A stretch of DNA of 56,336 nt from Flavobacteriaceae bacterium (GTDB taxonomy: Bacteria > Bacteroidota > Bacteroidia > Flavobacteriales > Flavobacteriaceae): positions 1-56,336 of the forward strand of contig JAGKWW010000016.1 of NCBI GenBank assembly GCA_021151665.1, given 5' to 3'. Position numbers and translations under genes: made by a program. This document shows positions 18,917-27,800 of this stretch, piece after piece. Positions within the stretch are counted from its first letter, which is position 1; each line of letters starts with the position of its first letter. The notes under the pieces are model-generated. The model saw only the letters and a program-made list of their open reading frames with translations. It was not told the DNA's origin and ran no database searches.

Positions 18917-19975
18917 ATGAATATCAGGATCACCGGCTCGGGTAGTTTTATACCGGCGAATGCTATTGCTAATATCGAATTTGCAAAACACGAATTCCTT
19001 GATGAGGAAGGTGCACCTCTGGCCTACCCTAACGCAGTTGTTGCCGAAAAATTCCGACAGATCACCGGTATCGAAGAACGCCGCTATGCCGATGACAATA
19101 TGCTCACTTCTGACATTGCTTTCTTTGCGGCTGAAAGAGCCATACAGGATTCCGGAATAGACCCGGAAACACTTGACTATATTATCTTCGCCCACAACTT
19201 TGGAAACGTAAAGCGGGGCGCTATCCAGACGGACCTTGTTCCCAGCCTCGCCGCGCGTGTAAAGCACGGCCTCAGGATAAAGAATCCTAAGTGTGTGGCT
19301 TATGACATTTTATTCGGATGCCCCGGATGGATTGAGGGTGTGATACAGGCGCAGGCGTATATAAAATCGGGCATGGCCAAACGCTGCCTGGTAATAGGCG
19401 CCGAAACCCTTTCGCGCGTGGTAGACCCACATGACCGTGACAGCATGATCTATGCCGACGGTGCAGGCGCATCGGTAATAGAGGCGACTGACGAGCCCGG
19501 CGGCATCCTGGCACATGCATCTGCTTCCTTTACCTATGACGAAGCTTATTTTCTGTTCTTCGGAAATTCGTACAATAAGACGCATGACCCCGATGTGAGA
19601 TACATTAAAATGTATGGGCGCAAGATATACGAGTTCGCGCTCAACCACGTTCCACAGGCTATGAAAGACTGCCTTGATGAAAGCGGCGTGGCAATAAACG
19701 ATGTGAAAAAGGTACTTATTCACCAGGCTAATGAAAAGATGGATGAAGCCATTATCCACAGGTTTTTCAAGCTTTACTGCAAAACCCCGCCGGAAGGCGT
19801 AATGCCTATGAGCATCCATAAGCTGGGCAACAGCAGCGTGGCTACCATCCCCACCCTGTACGACCTTCTGATAAAAGGGCAACTCGAAAATCAGGAACTC
19901 AACAAAGGTGATGTGGTGATATTTGCTTCCGTCGGCGCCGGAATGAACATAAACGCTTTCGTCTATAAGGTATAA
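18917..19975 (+). CDS. 3-oxoacyl-ACP synthase III-like ketosynthase
   Basis: A 352-residue thiolase-fold enzyme of the FabH type, which condenses an acyl-CoA starter with malonyl-ACP. The full catalytic triad is visible: Cys135 in DILFGCPGW, His in LIHQANEKMDEA (about residue 274), and Asn in LGNSSVATIPTL (about residue 305). The C-terminal GDVVIFASVGAGMNINAF is typical. It is longer than housekeeping FabH (about 320) and stands alone without acpP, fabD or fabF. It may thus be a secondary KAS III for special starters rather than the main initiator. Its stop abuts the convergent flippase gene with no gap. Confidence 0.85.
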   Translation: MNIRITGSGSFIPANAIANIEFAKHEFLDEEGAPLAYPNAVVAEKFRQITGIEERRYADDNMLTSDIAFFAAERAIQDSGIDPETLDYIIFAHNFGNVKRGAIQTDLVPSLAARVKHGLRIKNPKCVAYDILFGCPGWIEGVIQAQAYIKSGMAKRCLVIGAETLSRVVDPHDRDSMIYADGAGASVIEATDEPGGILAHASASFTYDEAYFLFFGNSYNKTHDPDVRYIKMYGRKIYEFALNHVPQAMKDCLDESGVAINDVKKVLIHQANEKMDEAIIHRFFKLYCKTPPEGVMPMSIHKLGNSSVATIPTLYDLLIKGQLENQELNKGDVVIFASVGAGMNINAFVYKV

Positions 19976-21448
19976 TTATTTCCTGAATATCCCGGTGGCC
20001 TTATCTAGCCATTCATTCACCTGAAATACCAGCCTGAATTTTTGCACAAGCAGTACGTTAGCAATGGTAAAAAGCCCGCATTTGTACAAAAGGTTAGCGA
20101 TATGGTTTCCTACCGCGGGCAGCAAATAAACCAGGATTCCCGTAGATAAAAAGATCAGCCCAAGCTTCGCAAATTTATTGTCGAAGGGTAGCAAACCGAA
20201 TTTTTTATAGATGAAGGCAAGCTTGGCAACATTAAACGCAGTCATACTAATAAAGGATGCCCAGGCTACGCCTGTTATTCCGTAGCCCATACCAATAAAC
20301 AAAAGGTTAAGGCCAACGTTTACGGCAATTAGCAGCAGTACAGCCACAAGGTTGAACCGGTAATATTTCGAATACGTAATGATTTCGCCATTAAACCCGG
20401 TTGCCATATTAATAACAACGCTGAGGCCCAATATTAAAACTACCGGAATGGTTTCTGCCAGTTTGCTGGAGTCGGGCATCAGCCTGAAAAGATCTTCTAC
20501 TCCCAGAAAGATGCAGCCATATAGCAGCGCGCCGATGAAAAAAAGCAGCCGCGCCACCTCCCGATACTTAATGCTCAGCTCGCGTAGGTTGTAGTCTTTA
20601 AGGTAATTTGAAATTATTGGGGCGTAGAGCGCAAACATACCCACGGCCGGTATTTGTAGCGTTGTCGCCAGGGTTGCCCCGATACTGAAAACACCGTTAG
20701 CACGCATCGAAATATAGTTGGGTATGATAATCCCGTCTATCCGGAATGCAAGCAGGGAACCCAGGCTTCCGGCAAGCGAATAAAGGCTGTAACGAAAATA
20801 GTCTTTACGGGAAATTTCGCCAAAGAGGGTTTTAAACCGGTAGTTGAATGAAGGGCGGTAGTTCCGAAAAAGGTAAAAGGCGGTGAGAATCAAAATCAAT
20901 ATATATCCACCCATATAAAGCCACAGTGCCTTCGCTTCATTTGCATAGCCATACATCACTAACAGGAATGCTACAGGGAGCACTACCTTTGGGATAATCT
21001 TTTCGAAAAGCGTAGGTACCGCAATTTTCTGTAAATCCTGCAGCTGTTTTTTGAAAAGCTCAACAAACGCCAATACTACCGCAATCGGATAGGCGTAATA
21101 GGCAAGCGCAGAAAATTCTTCTGAGCTTAGCCCTGCATAAAGCACTACTCCCAAAAGTGCAATCAGGCTTACAGCGGTGACCGATAATATACTGTATGTA
21201 AATAATTGTTTCTGCTTATGTTCATCCAGCGCAGGGTAAAATTTTATAAGCGACTGGCTGGCACCCAGCACCATAAGCGGGAATAGCAATTGTGAGATGA
21301 TATCTATATATCGAACCATTCCATGAAATTCGAAATTTTTCGGGTATATAAGTAGCGACGAAACAATACCAATACCGGTACCGAGGTAATTGATAATGGC
21401 AAACCACACCACTTGCTTCATCGGGGCTACGCGTTGCTTTTCCATCAT
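19976..21448 (-). CDS. Polysaccharide/lipid-linked oligosaccharide flippase (Wzx/MOP family)
   Basis: A 490-residue membrane protein with about 14 hydrophobic segments, typical of the MOP flippases that move lipid-linked sugars across the inner membrane. Examples are VVWFAIINYLGTGIGIVSSLLIYP at the N-terminus, SLYSLAGSLGSLLAFRIDGIII in the middle, and LFIGMGYGITGVAWASFISM. It starts by ATGA overlap with the glycosyltransferase stop (ATGATG, so residue 1 or 2). The two are therefore translationally coupled, supporting a role in surface glycan assembly. No polymerase (Wzy) gene is adjacent. Confidence 0.85.
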   Translation of the reverse strand: MMEKQRVAPMKQVVWFAIINYLGTGIGIVSSLLIYPKNFEFHGMVRYIDIISQLLFPLMVLGASQSLIKFYPALDEHKQKQLFTYSILSVTAVSLIALLGVVLYAGLSSEEFSALAYYAYPIAVVLAFVELFKKQLQDLQKIAVPTLFEKIIPKVVLPVAFLLVMYGYANEAKALWLYMGGYILILILTAFYLFRNYRPSFNYRFKTLFGEISRKDYFRYSLYSLAGSLGSLLAFRIDGIIIPNYISMRANGVFSIGATLATTLQIPAVGMFALYAPIISNYLKDYNLRELSIKYREVARLLFFIGALLYGCIFLGVEDLFRLMPDSSKLAETIPVVLILGLSVVINMATGFNGEIITYSKYYRFNLVAVLLLIAVNVGLNLLFIGMGYGITGVAWASFISMTAFNVAKLAFIYKKFGLLPFDNKFAKLGLIFLSTGILVYLLPAVGNHIANLLYKCGLFTIANVLLVQKFRLVFQVNEWLDKATGIFRK

Positions 21449-22320
21449 CGGGCTCTTTTGCGGGCGGCAAGCACCGGGCCCGGTTTTAATACATATCCAA
21501 AATAATATTTAACAAGGGCCGACAGCATTTCCTTTGCCTCTGCACGGCCGTAAAACTTACTGAAATATTTGGGAAGGCCTAATGCTTCTTTTAGCCCTTT
21601 CATGTAAGCTGAGAATACATCCAGGTTCGGATTTATCAACGTGGCCAATATCTTGTACTGCGACTGTACCAGGTCTTTTTTAAAGCTGCGCGTAATGATA
21701 CGGTCATGAACTATTCTGGCGTTCCTGTCTATCAGAATTAGAAAACCGTGATAAAGTACCCGGTCGCAATAGTTGCGGTCCTCTCCGTAATGCCCGAAGA
21801 GCGGCTCAAAAAAGCCAACCTGCTCTACACACTCACGCGATAACATCCAGGCAGCAGCATTGACGAATTCGGTTACGTAAAGGCTGCCCGCTGTATCTAA
21901 ATGTATAGAACGATCCAGGTAAGTCCCGAAATTTTCATCGAAGGTCCTGGCAGCTGCCTTATAATGGGCGGGACTAACAATGCCCCTCTTTTTGCCGGTC
22001 GCCATCACAGCTACCAGCCTCCCGATCGTATCTTCAAAAACCCACGCATCCTGGTTAAGCAGGAAAAGGTAGTCTGCCCCCTGCTCCAAGGCTTTTTGCA
22101 TTGCGATGTTATTGGCTTTTCCGAAACCCAGATTTTCACCGGTTTTGATGAGATGCACCTGAGGATAGTTTTGGAGCAACGCTACTGAATTGTCGGTTGA
22201 ACAATTATCGGCTACGATAATATTCACCGGATAAGACGAAGCCAGCAACGACTGTAAATTTTTATCTATCCAGTGCGCACCGTTGTAGGTTACAATGATT
22301 ACATATACTTTCTTATCCAA
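21445..22320 (-). CDS. Family 2 glycosyltransferase (rhamnosyltransferase-like)
   Basis: About 291 residues if TTG at 22320 is the start; the frame stays open to another TTG at 22374. No in-frame ATG precedes the conserved VYVIIVTYNGAHWIDKNL. GT2 marks include the nucleotide-sugar region IIVADNCSTDNSVALL, the group's GENLGFGKANNIAM, the DxD-like LLNQDAWVFED, and FFEPLFGHYGEDRNYCDRVL, as in rhamnosyl- and related sugar transferases. It is cytoplasmic or membrane-peripheral and coupled to the flippase downstream. A TAATTTTG -7 element at 22342-22349 favours the later start. The sugar and acceptor are unknown. Confidence 0.8.
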   Translation of the reverse strand: MDKKVYVIIVTYNGAHWIDKNLQSLLASSYPVNIIVADNCSTDNSVALLQNYPQVHLIKTGENLGFGKANNIAMQKALEQGADYLFLLNQDAWVFEDTIGRLVAVMATGKKRGIVSPAHYKAAARTFDENFGTYLDRSIHLDTAGSLYVTEFVNAAAWMLSRECVEQVGFFEPLFGHYGEDRNYCDRVLYHGFLILIDRNARIVHDRIITRSFKKDLVQSQYKILATLINPNLDVFSAYMKGLKEALGLPKYFSKFYGRAEAKEMLSALVKYYFGYVLKPGPVLAARKRAR

Positions 22321-22341
22321 GGTTTCGCTTTCGGTTTCCCG

Positions 22342-22374
22342 CAAAATTAAGGATATTTGCAGGCACTTTATCAA
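22342..22374 (-). promoter_or_regulatory. Promoter of the GT2-flippase operon (TTG-N22-TAATTTTG)
   Basis: On the minus strand TTG at 22374-22372 and TAATTTTG at 22349-22342 are spaced by 22 bases, within the usual range. Transcription would begin near 22336, leaving TTG at 22320 as the first usable start. The divergent GT2 gene starts only 2 bases beyond this promoter. Confidence 0.45.
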
Positions 22375-22376
22375 AA

Positions 22377-23225
22377 ATGAGATATTACGTTGTCATTCCG
22401 GCTTATAACGAAAGCGCTTTTGTGGAAAAAATGCTTGAGTCGATCGTTGCACAAACTTTACCTCCTGCGAAGGCAATTCTGGTTGATGATAATTCGACCG
22501 ATTCAACTTATTCTATTGCTGACGCATTTAAACGGGAATATAAGTGGCTTGATGTGATAAAAACTTCAGCCGAAAACATCCACCTGCCGGGAAGCAAAGT
22601 GATCAAAGCTTTTTATGAAGGCTACAAGTACCTCGACGACGATTATGATTTTATTGTAAAGCTGGATGCCGACCTTATCCTTCCTCCCGATTACTTCGAA
22701 AAGATTGCACAGGTTTTTACGCAAAACCCGAACGCCGGAATGGCCGGCGGCTTTTGCTATATCGAAAAAAACGGGGAATGGATACTGGAAAGCCTTACCG
22801 ACAAAGACCATATCCGTGGCGCGTTGAAAGCCTACAGGAAAGAATGCTTTACCCGGATAGGCAGGCTAAAAACCGCTATGGGCTGGGATACGGTAGACGA
22901 ACTTCTTACCAAATATTACGGCTGGGAAGTGGTAACGTTGCCCGGACTGAAAGTAAAACATCTAAAACCCACGGGTGCAAGCTACAACAAGGCCGCGCGC
23001 TACAAGCAGGGCGAAGCGTTCTACAGCCTTGGCTACGGCTTTTTTATTACCGCTATAGCGTCGGCTAAGCTTGCTATGCGAAAGAAAAGCCTATCGCTTT
23101 TTGCTGATTATATGAATGGCTATCTAAAAGCCGCGTCTGGCAACAAACCAAAGCTGGTAAACAAAGAACAGGAACAGTTTATTCGCAGCTACCGCTGGCG
23201 CAAGATACGCGCAAAGCTGTTTTAA
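22377..23225 (+). CDS. Family 2 glycosyltransferase
   Basis: A 282-residue GT-A fold glycosyltransferase. The N-terminal YYVVIPAYNESAFVEKMLES and AILVDDNSTDSTYSIADAF are classical, and the metal-binding DxD appears as IVKLDADLILPPDYF (about residue 97). The later MGWDTVDELLTKYYGW resembles the acceptor-side ED/WD region. No transmembrane segment is obvious apart from a weak stretch near residue 220. It is divergent from the GT2-flippase operon and probably serves the same surface glycan pathway. Donor and acceptor are unknown. Confidence 0.85.
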   Translation: MRYYVVIPAYNESAFVEKMLESIVAQTLPPAKAILVDDNSTDSTYSIADAFKREYKWLDVIKTSAENIHLPGSKVIKAFYEGYKYLDDDYDFIVKLDADLILPPDYFEKIAQVFTQNPNAGMAGGFCYIEKNGEWILESLTDKDHIRGALKAYRKECFTRIGRLKTAMGWDTVDELLTKYYGWEVVTLPGLKVKHLKPTGASYNKAARYKQGEAFYSLGYGFFITAIASAKLAMRKKSLSLFADYMNGYLKAASGNKPKLVNKEQEQFIRSYRWRKIRAKLF

Positions 23226-23307
23226 TCAGATTAGTATTAAAAAAGTATTAAGTACAGCCAAAAAACCATTACAAATAGGTACTTTAGCCTTTATTTTCAA
23301 AGTATAG

Positions 23308-24048
23308 ATGTTTAAAGCATTACACCAGATAGGCAAATATTTCCTGATGCTTAAGGAAGTATTCAATAAACCCACTAAATGGCAGGTAATGAGGGACCTG
23401 GTCTTTAAAGAAATAGACGACCTCATCATTGGCTCTCTGGGTATTGTCTGCTTCATTTCGTTTTTTATCGGGGGTGTTGTAGCCATACAGACAGCGCTTA
23501 ACCTTACCAATCCGCTCATTCCGAAATCATTGATAGCATTTGCCACCAGGCAGTCGGTTATCCTGGAGTTTGCCCCAACTTTTATCTCGATCATACTGGC
23601 AGGGCGTGCAGGGTCTTACATTACCTCGAGCATTGGTACCATGCGTGTTACCGAGCAGATCGATGCCCTTGAAGTTATGGGTGTAAACTCACTGAATTAC
23701 CTCGTGTTTCCTAAGATCATCGCCTTTATGCTCTACCCTTTTGTTATCGCAATATCTATATTCCTTGGTATTGCAGGGGGATGGTTGGCGGGTGTTTACG
23801 GCGGCTTTGTAGGCAGCGATGAGTTTATACAGGGTATACAGACCGACTTTATACCCTTCCATATTTTCTACGCCTTCTTTAAAACGTTCATATTTGGCTT
23901 CCTCCTTGCCACTATCCCGTCGTTCCATGGTTATTATATGAATGGTGGGGCACTCGAGGTAGGAAAGGCCAGTACTACAGCGTTTGTATGGAGCTGCGTG
24001 GTTGTAATTACGGTAGACTATATTATTACCCAATTGCTGTTAACATAA
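23308..24048 (+). CDS. mlaE: MlaE-type ABC transporter permease
   Basis: A 246-residue permease of the MlaE/YrbE family, the membrane part of MCE lipid transporters that move phospholipids between inner and outer membranes. Diagnostic segments are FISFFIGGVVAIQTALNL, LEFAPTFISIILAGRAGSYITSSIGTMRVTEQIDALEVMGVN (given in parts: AGRAGSYITSSIGTMRVTEQ and IDALEVMGVN), and FGFLLATIPSFHGYYMNGGA. About five or six helices are present. The ATPase gene begins at the next base. No MCE-domain (MlaD) gene is adjacent. Confidence 0.9.
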   Translation: MFKALHQIGKYFLMLKEVFNKPTKWQVMRDLVFKEIDDLIIGSLGIVCFISFFIGGVVAIQTALNLTNPLIPKSLIAFATRQSVILEFAPTFISIILAGRAGSYITSSIGTMRVTEQIDALEVMGVNSLNYLVFPKIIAFMLYPFVIAISIFLGIAGGWLAGVYGGFVGSDEFIQGIQTDFIPFHIFYAFFKTFIFGFLLATIPSFHGYYMNGGALEVGKASTTAFVWSCVVVITVDYIITQLLLT

Positions 24049-24849
24049 ATGATAGAAGTAAACAACATAGAGAAGTCATTTGGGGACGCCAAGGTATTAA
24101 AGGGTATTTCTACCACTTTTGAAACCGGCAAAACCAACCTCATCATCGGCCGGAGCGGTAGCGGTAAAACCGTTATGCTCAAAACGCTGTTGGGCATTCA
24201 TACCCCCGATTCGGGAACTATTTCTTTTGACGGGCGTATTTACTCAGATTTGAGCAAAGATGAAAAAAGAGCGCTTCGCACCGAGATAGGTATGGTGTTC
24301 CAGGGTAGTGCATTGTTCGATTCCATGAACGTGGAAAACAATGTGGCCTTCCCGCTGCGAATGTTCACCAATAAAAAAACACGCGAAATAAAAGACAGGG
24401 TAAACCAGGTACTGGAACGTGTAAACCTTAAGGATGCCAACAAAAAATTTCCCGCAGAAATTTCGGGCGGGATGCAAAAACGTGTGGCTATTGCGCGCGC
24501 TATTGTAAACAATCCTAAGTACCTTTTTTGTGACGAACCTAACTCGGGCCTCGATCCAGAAACATCGATTCTTATTGACGAGCTGATACAGGAGATCACG
24601 AAAGAATACGAAATGACGACAGTCATCAACACCCACGACATGAACTCTGTGCTTCAGATAGGAGAAAAGATCGTTTTCCTGAAGAACGGCATCAAGGAAT
24701 GGGAGGGCAATAACGAGCAGATACTTGAAACCCGCAACAAATCGATAGTAGAATTTGTATACTCTTCAGACCTGTTTAAGAAGGTACGTGAAAACCTTCT
24801 GGCCGAAGAGGAGGAAAATCATAACAATAACGGCAATAAAAAAGCTTAG
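24049..24849 (+). CDS. mlaF: MlaF-type ABC transporter ATP-binding protein
   Basis: The 266-residue ATPase partner of the MlaE-like permease; it powers MCE lipid transport from the cytoplasmic side. Walker A is GRSGSGKT (about residues 37-44). The signature is ISGGMQKRVAIARA, Walker B is YLFCDEPNSGLDPETS, and the switch His is in VINTHDMNSV. The C-terminal tail after about residue 240 is acidic and Asn-rich. The gene starts immediately after the mlaE stop, so the two are one operon. Its stop codon lies inside the terminator stem. Confidence 0.9.
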   Translation: MIEVNNIEKSFGDAKVLKGISTTFETGKTNLIIGRSGSGKTVMLKTLLGIHTPDSGTISFDGRIYSDLSKDEKRALRTEIGMVFQGSALFDSMNVENNVAFPLRMFTNKKTREIKDRVNQVLERVNLKDANKKFPAEISGGMQKRVAIARAIVNNPKYLFCDEPNSGLDPETSILIDELIQEITKEYEMTTVINTHDMNSVLQIGEKIVFLKNGIKEWEGNNEQILETRNKSIVEFVYSSDLFKKVRENLLAEEEENHNNNGNKKA

Positions 24850-24867
24850 GTTACCCTAAGCTTTTTT
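24838..24867 (+). terminator. Bidirectional terminator after mlaF
   Basis: GCTTAGG (24844-24850) pairs with CCTAAGC (24855-24861) around loop TTAC. It has an A-run before and TTTTTT after, so it can stop transcripts from both strands. The mlaF stop TAG is inside the left arm. Confidence 0.85.
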
Positions 24868-24886
24868 ATTTTACGCAATTGATTTC

Positions 24887-27800
24887 TTATATCTCTTTCA
24901 GCAAGTATACCCAGCCTGTTACTTTCCTACCCTCATCGCCGAGCGTAAGCACATAATAGTAAGTACCCGTAGGCAGTTCTCCCCGGTTGCTCTGGCCATG
25001 CCATTCGTTTACATAATTTTCCTTTTCATACACCTGCATACCATACCGGTTGAATATCTGAATATGCCTTACATCGAGGTTAGCCAAATCAAAGCTGTCA
25101 TTTTTAGTATCGCTGTTTGGCGAAACACCTTTTGGTATCATGCAGCGTGTGTATGGAATAACTAACGAAATATCGGCAAGGCATCCTTCTGCAGAAGTAA
25201 TAACTAAAGAGTAAGTCCCTCCTGTACGGTCTGTAATATCTACGTAAGGGTTAGGGCCTGATTCCGAAAAACCATCGGGGCCGTTCCATGTGTATGTGGC
25301 ACCGGTATAATCTCCCGTATTCAGCACTCTTACGATAAAACGGTCATTTTCGCATTTTTTGTCCAGTAGTATATTCTGCTCGATGGTAACCTCCTGTACA
25401 TTGAAAGCTTCCTCATGCGCGCAGCTGTTGGTTGTAACAAGCACCCGATACTGTCCCGGAACATCGGTTGTATAGGATGACGTTAGGTTACCAAGGGACT
25501 GCGTATCGCGAAACCACTCATATTGTGCGCCTGCAATTGAAAAATTAGACGGAGCCACCGATAATGTTGTTTGGGTACCGGCGCAGATAGTTGCATCTCC
25601 CTGTATTGAAAAGACAGGATAAGCATTTACTACAACGCTGGCAGAGGCTACTGGTGATGCACACCCGTTTACCCATACTTTTACATTGTATTGGCCGGAA
25701 GCATTAACGGCAGCGGCAGGTATAAGAGGATTTTGCAATGCCGATGTGAACCCGGAAGGGCCCGTCCATTCGTACACTGCGCCGGCTATTGATGCAGCAT
25801 TCAACTGAAGCGGGCTCCCCTCACAGATGGGGGCTATGGCAGCGACTGATGGCGCCGAAGGCTTATTGCGGAGGTCTATTGTTATCACAGCATCGTCAGA
25901 TGCGCCACAGGCCGCATTCACCGTATACCGGAAATGATAGATCCCTTCGGCAAGTGATCCTGTTGCCAGGGTGTTACCACTAAGTGCACCAGTGCCATCG
26001 AGGTCTGCCCAAAGGCCTCCCGCATCATTTTGGCTGAGTTGGGCCGCCAGGTTTATGGCGCTGCCATCATTACATACGATAGCCGTTGCATCGGGACCCG
26101 CCTGAGGTACAGGTGAAACCGTAACAGGCACTGTGGCAGCCGGCGAAGGGCATCCGTTTACTGTAACCACCAGCTGATAGTTGCCGGTAGCGGCAGCGGT
26201 TGCACCTGTTATCTGCGGATTTTGCAGGGAAGATGTAAAACCGGTAGGCCCCGTCCACGAATAGGTAGCGCCTGCCACGGCTGCGGCGCTAAGCTGGATA
26301 TCACTGCCCGAACAGATCAATATTGCAGGAGAAACGGCAGGAGTAAGCGGGGCATCATGCAGCTGTATGTTTATGGTGGCGGTGTCAGTAAGGCTGCATA
26401 CACCATTTACCGTATAGATGAACTGGTAGGTTCCCTGCGCTATACCGAGCGTATTAAAGCTACTACCGGTAAGGGCTCCTGTGCTGTTTACATCCTGCCA
26501 GGTTCCTCCGGCATCATGCTGGCTCAGATACGTAGAAAGGTCTACGAGGCCTGCAGAAGTACACAGGTTTACGGTGTTATTGGTACCGGCATTTGGCATG
26601 GGGTTTGGCGCTACAGGAATGCTCAGGTTTTGGTTCATGCACGATTGCGGATTGGCTGAGGAAATGATCACGTGATAGGTGCCCGCCTGCGCCGCAGAGT
26701 TGTATGACGGAAAATTAAGGGTGCTCGAAGTGCTCAGGATAGTGCCGGGGGCGCCCTCTTTGTACCATTGGTAAGTAAGGAATGAAAACTGCTGGACTGA
26801 GAGTGAAGAGGCCTCGTTTTCGCAGAATCCGGCAGCGGTGATCTCCATCGGGTCAAGCGACTGGATATCATACTGTATATTACGAAGGTTGCCGCAGTTA
26901 TCGGTTACCTGGAAATTATAGGTTGCAGCCTGCAATCCGGAGAAGACGCTCGACGTTCCGTTATTGATTACGAAGGGCGCACCATTTTTCGTTGTTATCT
27001 TGTATGTAAGAGGTGCCACACCCACAGCTACTACGGCTACTTCTATAAGGCTGCCGGCGCATGGAAAACTGTATGCATTCTGTATCACCGGTGCACCGTC
27101 AAAAGTAAATGTCTTTATAATTTCGGGACAGCGGTTGTTGTTGGCCGTACCGTTACTATAGGTATAGAATATTTTTACTATACGAAAATCTCCGGTGCTC
27201 TGTACATAGTTTACCACACTGCTGTTGTTGTTGAGCATTATGGAGTTGGTTTGCGTAGGCATGGTCCCTTCGGTAAAGACTGCACCCGTAACAGGATGCC
27301 CCCAGGTATTGGTAGCCGGATAAAATTTTTGCAGCCAGAATGCCTGCGAGTAGTTGCCGTTGCTGGTATGCTGGAGGCTCAGGTCAAACGCACTGCAGTA
27401 CGGTATAATATTGATTTCGTTAGTAGTAATCGCATATCCTTCCACAATTACATTCTGAACCCGTACCAGCCCGCACTCATCCGTAGTGCTGAAAGTGTAG
27501 CTGCCTGCCGGAAGGCTGTTTAAGAACAGAGTGCCTTTGTTGGCACCCGACTGCAGGATATACTGGCTGACCGCCACAGGATATGTTGCCGAGTATGCCG
27601 ACGGCCCCGCTGTAACGGAAGCCGCTGTAAGGATAACCACTCCGGAATTCCCCAACCTTATCGAACCCATTCCCAAATCACAGCCCGGCCTTTGTAAGAC
27701 GGCAAGTTCAGGAATCGGATTTGGGTTTTGTATGTTCGCTGTTTCGTTATACGTCTGTCCGCACGAATCAGTAATTGTCATTACATAGATGCCAAGCGGC

